Shown: piece after piece, positions 41,691-49,952 of the stretch | Position numbering within the stretch: position 1 is the first letter of the stretch | How the letters are laid out: each line of letters begins with the position of its first letter | IMG/VR virus record: IMGVR_UViG_3300032307_000622 | Location: 52,303-116,302 of that record | Reading direction: 5' to 3' (one strand) | Source: a virus | DNA: 64,000 bases | The notes under the pieces: generated by a model | Seen by the model: only the letters and a program-made list of their open reading frames with translations | What the model was told of the DNA's origin: nothing | Database searches by the model: none | Made by a program: the position numbers and the translations under genes

Positions 41691-42134
41691 GCTAAAATTC
41701 CACTTCCCCAAAGAGGGCAACCAGTAGATCTTACATATTTGTACGAAATTGCAAATGCTGTTAACAACCTATCAACACAAATATCTCCATCTTCGTATAA
41801 GTATGTCACAGTGGATACCCCTACTTCTGGAAAGCAAAATGTTAAGGCATCAGAGGCAAAAATTATTGGTGGGTATATTGAGGTAGCAAACAATAGTACT
41901 GTTTCAGCCTCTAACGAAAAAGAGTTTTCGTATGCCATAACTGGTGGAGAATTTAAGTATGCACCAATAGTTACCGCTACCCCAGTTATGATAGGAACTA
42001 CTGATGCTGGAAAAAGTGCTAGCATAATTTTAAAAAATGTAACAACCTCAAAGGTTGAGGGTGTAGTAAAGTTTAACGTTTCTGGTGATGCCAAGGTAGG
42101 AATTAATTTAATTATCATTGGCATTCCAAACTAA
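41688..42134 (+). CDS. Small fibre/baseplate protein
   Basis: 148 residues. The helical N-terminus (PVDLTYLYEIANAVNNLSTQI) resembles trimerising fibre starts; the rest is beta-rich (FSYAITGGEFKYAPIVTATPVMIG, GVVKFNVSGDAKVGINLIIIG). The final domain looks like a compact fibre head. Last structural gene before the replication module. Translated from a leaderless-type start. Confidence 0.6.
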   Translation: MAKIPLPQRGQPVDLTYLYEIANAVNNLSTQISPSSYKYVTVDTPTSGKQNVKASEAKIIGGYIEVANNSTVSASNEKEFSYAITGGEFKYAPIVTATPVMIGTTDAGKSASIILKNVTTSKVEGVVKFNVSGDAKVGINLIIIGIPN

Positions 42135-42144
42135 GGGAATCATC

Positions 42145-42690
42145 GTGCCCATTAATAAAAAAGGCAGCATTGAGCAAGAAGGGTACAACTCTGCACCAAT
42201 AATTCCTGGCAGCAAAAAAGTGTGGTTCTTAAATGGTGACCTTGTTAGAGTTCATCATCACAATAAATCAAATGGCATAATGTCTGTTTATAATATTATT
42301 CAAGATAGAATTGAAAGTTGTTTAATTAGTGATTTTAAGAAAAATCGTGAAAGAGCTTTTACTGTTGGAGAAACGGCAACTCTTGTAAATAGACACAAAA
42401 AGTATATGCCCAGCCTAATGAAGCGTGGTATTATTCCACATCCCACAGGATCGCAAAAGGGCGGATCAACAGGCTGGCAGGTAAGAAGTTATTATTCAGA
42501 GTCGCAAGTTAGAGAAATTCGTGATATACTTGCCTCATATCATATGGGTAGGCCAAGAGGAGACAGGCTTATTACCAATGACATCACTCCATCCAAACAA
42601 GAGTTGACAAGGCGTATGGGGGATGGTATACTAACGTATACAAGGACAGAAGACGGAAGATTTATTCCAATTTGGAGTGAATCAATATAG
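42145..42690 (+). CDS. MerR/excisionase-like DNA-binding regulator
   Basis: 181 residues from GTG 42145, with AAGGGA upstream; the longer frame from TTG 42118 overlaps the previous gene. The centre and C-terminus hold a helix-turn-helix of winged-helix (MerR) type: F-T-V-G-E-T-A-T-L-V-N-R-H, then L-M-K-R-G-I-I-P-H-P and a Y-Y-S-E-S-Q-V-R-E-I motif, as in 'Y-x-x-x-D/E-V-x-x-I' of MerR proteins. A likely transcription switch between structural and replication genes. The promoter for the next genes lies inside its 3' end. Confidence 0.6.
   Translation: MPINKKGSIEQEGYNSAPIIPGSKKVWFLNGDLVRVHHHNKSNGIMSVYNIIQDRIESCLISDFKKNRERAFTVGETATLVNRHKKYMPSLMKRGIIPHPTGSQKGGSTGWQVRSYYSESQVREIRDILASYHMGRPRGDRLITNDITPSKQELTRRMGDGILTYTRTEDGRFIPIWSESI
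42604..42639 (+). promoter_or_regulatory. Consensus promoter TTGACA-N17-TATACT
   Basis: A perfect -35 TTGACA (42604-42609), a 17-base spacer and TATACT (42627-42632) lie within the end of the regulator gene. The start is predicted near 42639, ~65 bases before the first replication-module gene. This is the best match to sigma70 consensus seen in the window and probably an early promoter. Confidence 0.75.
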
Positions 42691-42703
42691 TTAGGAAATG
42701 GGT

Positions 42704-42895
42704 ATGGAAGAGACTAAGGTCACTGTATCGCTAGGATATACACTTAATTTGGGTAATTTTCAATCACTAAGAATTGATATAGGCATTCAAGACTCCAAGA
42801 GAAATGGAGAAACAACCAACGATGCCTTTGAGCGTGTTTATAAATACGTTGAATCTAAGCTTTCAGAAAAAATTGCTGAGAACCAGGAAAGCTAA
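42704..42895 (+). CDS. Small hypothetical protein of the replication module
   Basis: 63 residues. ATG 42704 is chosen over 42698 because AGGA is 7 bases away from it. Sequence: VTVSLGYTLNLGNFQSLRIDIG, then a helix (DAFERVYKYVESKLSEKI). The N-terminal two-strand-plus-helix shape is seen in many small phage replication-module proteins, without known function. Stop overlaps the next start (TAATG). Confidence 0.6.
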   Translation: MEETKVTVSLGYTLNLGNFQSLRIDIGIQDSKRNGETTNDAFERVYKYVESKLSEKIAENQES

Positions 42896-43206
42896 TGGCA
42901 GTAGAACGCAAAGACCGAATGGCTTTGCTTTCTCGCTATAGCAAGCTGCATACAGCTAAGTATAAAGAAAAGCCATTATTAAACCTAAATGTTGAGCAGT
43001 GGTCAGCAGATGCTCTTATAGAGTCCTACGGAATAGCATTCTGCTATGATCTGCTAGAATACTATTTTGAAGTTGCTCAGTCTCCAACATGGAAATATTT
43101 TGCTAACTATGCAGACAAACTAATTGAAGCAAGAGAAGATTACAAGAAAGATTTACAGGAAAGGGCTGAACGCCGTAAGGCAGCTAGGGTATGGTTAAGT
43201 GAATAA
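42895..43206 (+). CDS. Small helical protein upstream of helicase (loader-like position)
   Basis: 103 residues, almost all helical and basic at the end (QERAERRKAARVWLSE). WSADALIESYGIAFCYDLLEYYFEVA sits in the middle. It precedes the replicative helicase and overlaps it by 8 bases, the position where phages often keep a helicase loader or an adaptor. No loader motif is visible, so this is position-based. Confidence 0.5.
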   Translation: MAVERKDRMALLSRYSKLHTAKYKEKPLLNLNVEQWSADALIESYGIAFCYDLLEYYFEVAQSPTWKYFANYADKLIEAREDYKKDLQERAERRKAARVWLSE

Positions 43207-44419
43207 TACAGAGTCTAAACTAATTTCTGCAGTTCTTGCAGACAAGCAAATACACGTTCTTTTGCAGGCAAATGTTGATACCTTGCTTCGTACCCACAAT
43301 GATATTTGGAATTTTATAAGAAACTATTCTGAAAATAATGGCTCCTTGCCACCATCCACATTGGTAGTAGAAAAGTTTAGAGACTTTCAGCCAGTTAATG
43401 AGGTGGGATCTACAAAGCATCACCTGGAGGAGCTGCAGACTGAATATCTTAATGACAGCCTAAAGGATATTCTTCGTTCTGCTGCAACTGAGGTACAGGG
43501 TGGACAAGGCTCAAAGGCACTGGAAGAGCTTATAACAAAAACTTCTGAGCTAAAGAAAAACACTTCTGTCATTAGAGATATTGATGCTACAGATTTAGAA
43601 TCAGCTGTAGCGTATTACGAAAATGTTCAAAAGCAAAAAGAGCTGGGTCAGCTTGGAATTAAAACTGGCCTAGCAGGTTTCGACAACTATCTTCCTGCAG
43701 GAATTATGCCAGGACAGCTTGGTGTGTTTCTGGCTTATCCAGGTATTGGTAAGTCCTGGATGGCTCTATACTTTGCGGTACAGGCATGGAAGCAAGGCAA
43801 ATCACCATTGGTAATTTCGCTTGAGATGAGCGAGACAGAAGTTCGTAACCGTGTGTTTACAATTATGGGTGATGGACTTTGGTCACATCGTAAACTTAGT
43901 GATGGACAAATAGATATAGATGATCTTAAGCGTTGGCACAAAAAGGATTTGTCTGGCAAGCCAGAATTCCACATCATATCTAATGATTCTGGAGGAGACA
44001 TAACTCCATCAGTTATTCGTGGAAAGATTGATCAATACAAGCCAGATCTAATAATTGTAGACTATCTTCAGCTAATGAGTCCTAATCAGAAATCGGACAA
44101 TGAAACTGTTCGCATGAAGAACTTGTCACGTGAACTAAAGCTTCTCGCTATTAGTGAAGAAATTCCAATTATTGCAATCTCCTCAGCAACGCCAGATGAC
44201 GTTACAAAGCTAGACACTGTTCCAACTTTGGGGCAGACTGCGTGGTCTCGTCAAATAGCCTATGATGCTGACTGGGTCCTGGCTCTTGGCCGTGCAACCA
44301 ACTCAGATATCATTGAATGTGTATTCCGAAAGAATCGTAATGGCTTTATGGGCGAATTCTTAGTTCAGGCTGATTTCGACAAGGGCTGGTACAAATACAA
44401 GGATTTTGAAGATAACTAG
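43199..44419 (+). CDS. DnaB-like replicative DNA helicase
   Basis: 406 residues from GTG 43199. N-terminal DnaB-type helical domain (~1-105), then a RecA-fold ATPase. Walker A is P-G-I-G-K-S at 181-186; S-L-E-M-S-E-T-E (the 'LEM' motif of DnaB) is near 203-210; Walker B is DLIIVDYLQLM near 281-291, and R-x-x-S-R-x-L-K-x-L-A follows. This is the ring helicase that unwinds the replication fork. It sits just before primase, like DnaB and DnaG functions in other phages. Confidence 0.9.
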   Translation: MNNTESKLISAVLADKQIHVLLQANVDTLLRTHNDIWNFIRNYSENNGSLPPSTLVVEKFRDFQPVNEVGSTKHHLEELQTEYLNDSLKDILRSAATEVQGGQGSKALEELITKTSELKKNTSVIRDIDATDLESAVAYYENVQKQKELGQLGIKTGLAGFDNYLPAGIMPGQLGVFLAYPGIGKSWMALYFAVQAWKQGKSPLVISLEMSETEVRNRVFTIMGDGLWSHRKLSDGQIDIDDLKRWHKKDLSGKPEFHIISNDSGGDITPSVIRGKIDQYKPDLIIVDYLQLMSPNQKSDNETVRMKNLSRELKLLAISEEIPIIAISSATPDDVTKLDTVPTLGQTAWSRQIAYDADWVLALGRATNSDIIECVFRKNRNGFMGEFLVQADFDKGWYKYKDFEDN

Positions 44420-44420
44420 T

Positions 44421-44434
44421 TATAATAAAACATG
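44421..44434 (+). promoter_or_regulatory. Leaderless-type -10 (TATAAT-N5-ATG)
   Basis: TATAAT at 44421-44426 begins right after the helicase stop and lies 5 bases before the ATG at 44432. No extended TG and no clear -35, so weaker than the other leaderless sites. Confidence 0.45.
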
Positions 44435-44782
44435 TTTCAACAGAATGTTCACCACAAGCCAATAAAGAAATTCGGTCTTGACGGTGTTATTAATGATGAG
44501 TCAAATATTGCCAGGCTCAAAATTGAATATGTACGACTGCTATTGTTAGAGATGAGGCTGTCTGGATATGTCCCAAGATTGGATATTGACCCAGACTTTA
44601 CAATAAGGTATAATGAACAAAAGAATTACTTTGAATTTAAGTTATCAATACATGGTGTTTATATAGGGAAAAGAAGAATAGAATGCATAGTGGGGATAGA
44701 CGGAACAACGGTGGTGTCTACACAGCCGAACAGATTAACAGAGTTTTATCTGGGGCAGGCATCTCAATCGAATCTGAAGTAG
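44432..44782 (+). CDS. Hypothetical protein overlapping primase
   Basis: 116 residues. FGLDGVINDESNIARLKIEYVRLLLLEMRLSGYVPRLDIDPDFTIRY followed by FEFKLSIHGVYIGKRRIECIVGIDG. No ribosome-binding site. Its last 100 bases overlap the primase start in another frame. The N-terminal helix plus beta sheet resembles small proteins found beside primase in actinophages; I cannot name a family. Confidence 0.6.
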   Translation: MFQQNVHHKPIKKFGLDGVINDESNIARLKIEYVRLLLLEMRLSGYVPRLDIDPDFTIRYNEQKNYFEFKLSIHGVYIGKRRIECIVGIDGTTVVSTQPNRLTEFYLGQASQSNLK

Positions 44783-45627
44783 ATTCTGACTATATTATAT
44801 TCTGTCCTTTTCATAGCAATCACAGATCTCCAGCTGGAGAGGTAGACAAGAGTACTGGAACCTTCTTCTGCTTTTCTTGTCATCACGTTGCAAGTTTGGT
44901 AGAGCTTATTATGCATACATCATCTAGGTCTTATTTTGAATCAGTCCGTTTTATTAAAAGCAAAGAGACAGAGTCTGATCTACTGCAAGAGGTTGGAAAA
45001 AAGCTACAATCAAAACCAGACTTTATTCAATTTGACCAAGTACTTCTTAAAAGACTAAATCAGCAGGCACTAGAATCCCCTAGGGCAATGCGTTACTATG
45101 CAGGAAGATCAATCACGGAAGAGTCTGTAAAAAAGTTCTCTCTGGGGTTTTCTGAGAAGCAAGACATGGTGACAGTCCCTGTTCACTCCCCAGATGGAAT
45201 GGAAATTGGGTTTGTTGGCAGATCCATAGAGGGTAAGGAATTTAAGAATACACCAGGCCTTCCTAAAGGGAAAACATTATTCAACATTCATAGAACAAAA
45301 TCATCTAGCAAAGTTTATGTGGTAGAATCATCATTTGATGCCATAAGGCTAGATCAGTGTGGATTTTCTGCCGTGGCTACCCTGGGTGCAAACGTGTCCA
45401 GTGCACAAATAGACTTGCTACAAAAATACTTCAATAACATCATTGTTATTGCTGATAATGATGAGGCAGGCGGTAACATGAAAAACCGAATTATTGAAAG
45501 ATTAGGGTCTCGTGTCACTGTTGTTAAATTAGATAAACAATATAAGGATATTGGTGATATGTCAGATGAGGCAATTAGAAATATAGACTCATCATTTGAC
45601 AAGTCTATTGCCAGTATGCTACAATAA
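44683..45627 (+). CDS. DNA primase (CHC2-like zinc finger plus TOPRIM)
   Basis: 314 residues. C44-P-F-H47 and C63-F-S-C66 form the primase zinc site. The TOPRIM part follows: V-V-E-S-S-F-D-A-I-R-L with the catalytic Glu, and I-A-D-N-D-E-A-G-G with the D-x-D. No other start upstream of the zinc finger is available, so the 100-base overlap with the preceding gene is real. Makes RNA primers for the polymerase encoded downstream. Short for a DnaG, lacking the helicase-binding C-terminus. Confidence 0.9.
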   Translation: MHSGDRRNNGGVYTAEQINRVLSGAGISIESEVDSDYIIFCPFHSNHRSPAGEVDKSTGTFFCFSCHHVASLVELIMHTSSRSYFESVRFIKSKETESDLLQEVGKKLQSKPDFIQFDQVLLKRLNQQALESPRAMRYYAGRSITEESVKKFSLGFSEKQDMVTVPVHSPDGMEIGFVGRSIEGKEFKNTPGLPKGKTLFNIHRTKSSSKVYVVESSFDAIRLDQCGFSAVATLGANVSSAQIDLLQKYFNNIIVIADNDEAGGNMKNRIIERLGSRVTVVKLDKQYKDIGDMSDEAIRNIDSSFDKSIASMLQ

Positions 45628-45632
45628 TAAAC
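45596..45632 (+). promoter_or_regulatory. Promoter TTGACA-N18-TACAAT
   Basis: TTGACA at 45596-45601 and TACAAT at 45620-45625 sit in the end of the primase gene. The start is predicted near 45632; AAGGAG precedes the ATG at 45655. This gives the SSB-like gene extra expression. Confidence 0.65.
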
Positions 45633-45654
45633 CGTTACAAAAACAAGGAGAAAA

Positions 45655-46308
45655 ATGAGTATAACTAGAGGGCTAAAAGATATCGGAGCATTAGTCGATA
45701 AGCCAAAATATGAAAACACAGGAACAAAGGTACGATGGGTAAAGCTAGCAGATGGACAGTCTGCCAAGATTCGTTTTATTGAAGAGCTTGACCAGGAATC
45801 AGCTAACTACAGTGCAGACCGTGGTCTTGCTATCGTAGTTAAGGAACACACAAATCCAAAGGATTACAAGCGTAAGGCCTTGGACACCATGGACACTGAG
45901 GGTCGTGACTGGGCAGAAGAGATGCACCGCAAGGACCCCAAGGCAGGCTGGAAGGCTCGTCTTCGTTTTTACTGCAACGTTCTAGTTGATGATGGAACAG
46001 AGGAGCCGTACGTAGCCGTATGGTCGCAGGGTGTCTCTAAGCAGTCAGCATTCAACACTCTTCGTGAGTATGCACTAGAGACTGGATCCATCTCAAATCT
46101 TGAGTGGAAGATTAAGCGTAATGGGCAGGGAACTGAGACCAACTACACACTCATTCCAATGAAGCCAGACGTAGAACCATTTAAGTGGGACGGCATTGAG
46201 CCATTTAATTTGGACACTGTTGTTCGCCATGTGCCATATGCAGAGCAAGAGGCATTCTACCTAGGGTTTGATAGCCCATCTGCAACTTCAAGCAATATTG
46301 ATTGGTAG
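45655..46308 (+). CDS. Single-stranded DNA-binding protein-like
   Basis: 217 residues. Features of phage SSBs: W-V-K-L-A-D-G-Q-S-A-K-I-R-F near 29-42, a conserved central stretch (KARLRFYCNVLVDDGTEEPYVAVWSQG), and an acidic/hydrophobic C-terminal tip (SSNIDW), the type that recruits replication proteins. Codon use is highly biased (CGT, GGT, AAG, GAG), as for an abundant protein. Own promoter and downstream terminator support strong monocistronic expression. Confidence 0.75.
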   Translation: MSITRGLKDIGALVDKPKYENTGTKVRWVKLADGQSAKIRFIEELDQESANYSADRGLAIVVKEHTNPKDYKRKALDTMDTEGRDWAEEMHRKDPKAGWKARLRFYCNVLVDDGTEEPYVAVWSQGVSKQSAFNTLREYALETGSISNLEWKIKRNGQGTETNYTLIPMKPDVEPFKWDGIEPFNLDTVVRHVPYAEQEAFYLGFDSPSATSSNIDW

Positions 46309-46318
46309 TAATAAGTTG

Positions 46319-46353
46319 ATGAGGGTAGCACAACAGCTACCCTCATTTGCTTT
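46319..46353 (+). terminator. Rho-independent terminator after SSB gene
   Basis: ATGAGGGTAGC (46319-46329) pairs perfectly with GCTACCCTCAT (46336-46346) around ACAACA, followed by TTGCTTT. Ends the SSB transcript before the polymerase promoter. Confidence 0.85.
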
Positions 46354-46360
46354 ACACGTC

Positions 46361-46396
46361 TTGACAATGTGTCAAAAATATGCAATAATTTTTACA
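46361..46396 (+). promoter_or_regulatory. Polymerase promoter with -35 inside a dyad
   Basis: TTGACA (46361-46366), a 17-base spacer and AATAAT (46384-46389) form the promoter. TTGACA-ATG-TGTCAA (46361-46375) is an inverted repeat covering the -35, so a repressor or activator could bind here. A similar repeat lies at 58223. The leader of ~27 bases carries AAGGAAA. Confidence 0.6.
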
Positions 46397-46422
46397 AATA
46401 GGTAAACAAGATTAAGGAAAAA

Positions 46423-49400
46423 ATGAGTTACGTAGGTCTTCACGTACATACACACTATAGTTTGTTTGATGGAATTGCAACTCCACAAGAATATGTCGAT
46501 AGGGCTGCTGCACTAAACATGCCTGCTATTGCAATCACAGACCATGGATCTCTTTCTGGTCACAGAGAAATGTTTCGTGCTGCAAAGGAAAAGGGCATCA
46601 AGCCAATCCTGGGCATTGAGGGGTATATTACAAAAGACAGGCTTGACCACGAAGACAAGAAGAGCAAGAACGACCCACTTGACCTTAACTACAACCACCT
46701 AATTATTCTTGCCAAAAATGATATTGGGCTTCAAAATCTAAACAAGCTAAATGAAATTGCTTGGACTGAGGGCTTCTTTAAAAAGCCACGCATTGACTGG
46801 GAAGTTCTAGAAAAATATAAAGAGGGTCTCATTGTTACCTCTGGCTGCCTATCTGGTGTTTTGGCAAAAGCTATTGAGTCAGACAATCTAGCATATGCGA
46901 AGAAGCACATTAAGTGGTGCAAGGATACTTTTGGTGACGATTACTACATTGAGGTAATGCCACACAATCCCCCAGAAATTAACAAGATGCTTTTAGAGTT
47001 GTCAGACGAGTTTGGTGTAAAGCCAGTCGTTACTCCAGACTGCCACCACTCCGACCCAGCTCAAAAAGAAATCCAGGAGCTGAAGCTTATCCTTAACTCA
47101 TACGCAAACAAGACTGAAAAGGATGTTACGTATGAAGAGTCCAAGGAATATGATAACTTAATGGATCGCTTGGACTACTTGTATGGTGCAGATCGACAGA
47201 TGTCCTTTAATAAGTTTGAGATTCATCTACTATCAAATGAAGAAATGCACCAGGCAATGAGTGCACAGGGCATTGATAGAGAAGACATGTATGAGACAAC
47301 TCTTGAGATTATGAATAAGATTGAGGAATACTCAATAAAAGATAACCAAGACTTGCTACCAGTTCAATATCAAAATCCAAATGAAGAGCTTGCTAACTTG
47401 GCAATGGATGGACTTAGAGAACGTGGCTTAGACAAGAATCAGGAATACCTAGACAGGTTAAAAGAAGAGCTAGAGGTTATTGCAAATAAAAACTTTGGGC
47501 CATACTTTCTTGTTGTCCGTAATATGATTTCGTGGGCAAAGAAAGAGGGGATTATGGTTGGTCCAGGTCGTGGATCTTCTGCAGGATCTCTGCTTTGCTA
47601 CACCCTAGGCATTACTGACATTGATCCTATTCAGCACGGACTTTTGTTTTTCCGATTTATCAATCCAGAACGTAACGACTTCCCAGATATTGATACAGAC
47701 ATTCAGGATTCACGTCGTGAAGAGGTAAAGGATTATCTTGTTAGGCAGTATCGTCACGTAGCGTCTATTGCAACCTTTCTAGAATTTAAGGGCAAGGGAA
47801 TTGTTAGAGATATTGCACGTGTGCTAAACATCCCACTTGTTGATGTAAACAAGGTATTGAAGCTTGTAGATGATTGGGATGACTATTGCACTTCAAAACA
47901 GACAGCTTGGTTCCGTGAAAAGTATCCAGAAATTGAAGAGTATGGAGAACAGTTGCGAGGTCGCATTCGTGGAACTGGTATTCACGCAGCTGGAGTTGTA
48001 ACTGCTAAGGAGCCTATCTTTAAGTATGCTCCAATGGAGACAAGAACTGCTCCAGGAACAAAAGAAAGAATTCCAGTAGTTGCAGTAGACATGACAGAAG
48101 CAGAGCGTATTGGTCTTATTAAGATTGATGCACTTGGTCTAAAAACTTTGTCAGTAATTCAGGATACATTAAAAATTATTGACGGTAGAAGTAGCAGGAA
48201 GATTGACCTACACTCAATTAACATGGAAGATGCTAATGTCTATACAATGCTATCTGATGGATATACGAAAGGTGTCTTCCAATGTGAAGCTACACCATAC
48301 ACAAATCTTCTAGTTAAGATGGGCGTTAAAAACTTTGCAGAGCTTGCAGCATCTAATGCTCTAGTTCGTCCAGGTGCAATGAACACTATTGGTAAAGACT
48401 ATATTGCTCGTAAGCATGGTAAGCAAAACATTAGCTATCACCACGAAGTTATGAAGTCATTTACTGCAGAAACCTATGGATGTGTTTTGTATCAGGAGCA
48501 GGTTATGCAGGCCTGTACTGAGCTTGGCGGAATGACCATGGCTGAAGCTGACAAGGTTCGTAAGATCATTGGTAAGAAAAAGGATGCTAAAGAGTTTGAC
48601 CAGTTTAGGGAAAAGTTCGTAAAGGGTGCATCTAGGTACATCTCTCCTAACTTGGCAGAAGACCTATGGCATGACTTTGAGGCACACGCAGGGTACTCTT
48701 TTAACAAGTCTCACGCTGTGGCATACTCAACAGTTTCCTATTGGACTGCATGGTTAAAGTATTACTACCCTATTGAGTTTATGTACTCTCTACTTAAAAA
48801 TGAGAGTGACAAAGATGCTCGCACTGAGTATTTGATTGAAGCCAAGCGTATGGGTATTTCTATCAAACTTCCACACATCAATGAGTCAGACATTGACTTT
48901 AAGATTGAGGGCAAGGGAATTCGTTTTGGACTGAGTGCAATTAAGTATATTTCAGATAACATTGCTAGCAAATATATGGCTGCACGTCCATTTAGCTCTT
49001 ATGCTGAATTAGAAGAGTTTACCTTTACAAAGGGAAGTGGTGTTAACAGTCGTGCACTCCAGGCACTGAGACTAGTTGGTGCTGCAACTTTTGAGGATAA
49101 TCCAAGAAACGATGAAGAAATTCGTGAAAACCTATATGAGTATTTAAACTTGCCAGAGTTTAACACATCTATTCCTGCACACTATCATGCCTTTATTAAT
49201 GATATAGAGGAGTACGAAGAAAAGGGAGTCTTCGTTTTGATGGGAATGGTAAAGAATATAAAACGCAGCAAGGGCTGGTCACGTGTAGAAATTCTAGACA
49301 AAACTGGTAGCGTTGGTATTTTTGATGAAGAGCAGACAACAATTGAAAGCGGAAAAACCTATATGGTCTTAGCTAGCGATAATAGAATTGTCTCTGCTGT

Positions 49401-49701
49401 ACCAGTAGACGAGCTTAAAGGTTCTACAAATGGCTTTATTAAATTCTTAAACTACAGAATGTTGCCATATAAAGATGATCAAAAGTTTGTGGTATCATTT
49501 AAGCCACGAGTTACAAAAGCAGGTAAAAAGATGGCATCGCTAGTTCTGGCAGATACCGATAGAGACCTGCATGCTGTAACCGTTTTCCCTACAGCTTTTG
49601 CAAAAGCATATATGAAAATTGAAGAGGGTAATGCCTATAACTTTACCTTTGGACAAACTAAAGATGGAACTGTCATTATGGAAGACGTTGAAAGCGTCTA
49701 A
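46423..49701 (+). CDS. dnaE: C-family DNA polymerase III alpha subunit (DnaE-type)
   Basis: 1092 residues. N-terminal PHP domain with H7-x-H9, D40-H41 and E66, and a later P-D-C-H-H; the metal-binding residues are kept, so intrinsic PHP proofreading is possible. The polymerase active site includes GPGRGSSAGSLLCY and the catalytic D-x-D in F-P-D-I-D-T-D (~420-426); later F-N-K-S-H-A-V-A-Y-S is the conserved thumb/fingers segment. A helix-hairpin-helix and OB region follow near 880-1090. A bacterial-type replicase is uncommon in phages. Makes the genome copies with the helicase and primase encoded upstream. Confidence 0.95.
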   Translation: MSYVGLHVHTHYSLFDGIATPQEYVDRAAALNMPAIAITDHGSLSGHREMFRAAKEKGIKPILGIEGYITKDRLDHEDKKSKNDPLDLNYNHLIILAKNDIGLQNLNKLNEIAWTEGFFKKPRIDWEVLEKYKEGLIVTSGCLSGVLAKAIESDNLAYAKKHIKWCKDTFGDDYYIEVMPHNPPEINKMLLELSDEFGVKPVVTPDCHHSDPAQKEIQELKLILNSYANKTEKDVTYEESKEYDNLMDRLDYLYGADRQMSFNKFEIHLLSNEEMHQAMSAQGIDREDMYETTLEIMNKIEEYSIKDNQDLLPVQYQNPNEELANLAMDGLRERGLDKNQEYLDRLKEELEVIANKNFGPYFLVVRNMISWAKKEGIMVGPGRGSSAGSLLCYTLGITDIDPIQHGLLFFRFINPERNDFPDIDTDIQDSRREEVKDYLVRQYRHVASIATFLEFKGKGIVRDIARVLNIPLVDVNKVLKLVDDWDDYCTSKQTAWFREKYPEIEEYGEQLRGRIRGTGIHAAGVVTAKEPIFKYAPMETRTAPGTKERIPVVAVDMTEAERIGLIKIDALGLKTLSVIQDTLKIIDGRSSRKIDLHSINMEDANVYTMLSDGYTKGVFQCEATPYTNLLVKMGVKNFAELAASNALVRPGAMNTIGKDYIARKHGKQNISYHHEVMKSFTAETYGCVLYQEQVMQACTELGGMTMAEADKVRKIIGKKKDAKEFDQFREKFVKGASRYISPNLAEDLWHDFEAHAGYSFNKSHAVAYSTVSYWTAWLKYYYPIEFMYSLLKNESDKDARTEYLIEAKRMGISIKLPHINESDIDFKIEGKGIRFGLSAIKYISDNIASKYMAARPFSSYAELEEFTFTKGSGVNSRALQALRLVGAATFEDNPRNDEEIRENLYEYLNLPEFNTSIPAHYHAFINDIEEYEEKGVFVLMGMVKNIKRSKGWSRVEILDKTGSVGIFDEEQTTIESGKTYMVLASDNRIVSAVPVDELKGSTNGFIKFLNYRMLPYKDDQKFVVSFKPRVTKAGKKMASLVLADTDRDLHAVTVFPTAFAKAYMKIEEGNAYNFTFGQTKDGTVIMEDVESV

Positions 49702-49729
49702 CAACTTAATAAGGAATGGAGCTAAAATA

Positions 49730-49951
49730 ATGATTACCGTATATACAAAACCAGCATGCGTTCAGTGTGATGCCACAAAAAGATTGCTGACAAAGCATGG
49801 ACTAAGCTTTGAAACAATTGACATTACAGAAGACCAGTTAGCCTATGACAAAATCATATCTATGGGCTTTAAGTCAGCTCCAGTTGTAATAACAGACAAC
49901 GATTCTTGGGCTGGCTTTAATCCAGACAAGATTAATGGATTGGCTGCCTAA
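49730..49951 (+). CDS. nrdH: NrdH-type glutaredoxin
   Basis: 73 residues from ATG 49730 with AAGGA-ATGGAG upstream. Active site C-V-Q-C at 9-12 is the NrdH signature (glutaredoxins have CPYC), and S-A-P-V-V with the later W-x-G-F-x-P match the family. It should pass electrons to the class Ib ribonucleotide reductase. The reductase genes nrdI-E-F lie about 10 kb away, instead of next to it as in bacterial operons. Overlaps the RecA gene region. Confidence 0.9.
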   Translation: MITVYTKPACVQCDATKRLLTKHGLSFETIDITEDQLAYDKIISMGFKSAPVVITDNDSWAGFNPDKINGLAA

Positions 49952-49952
49952 T

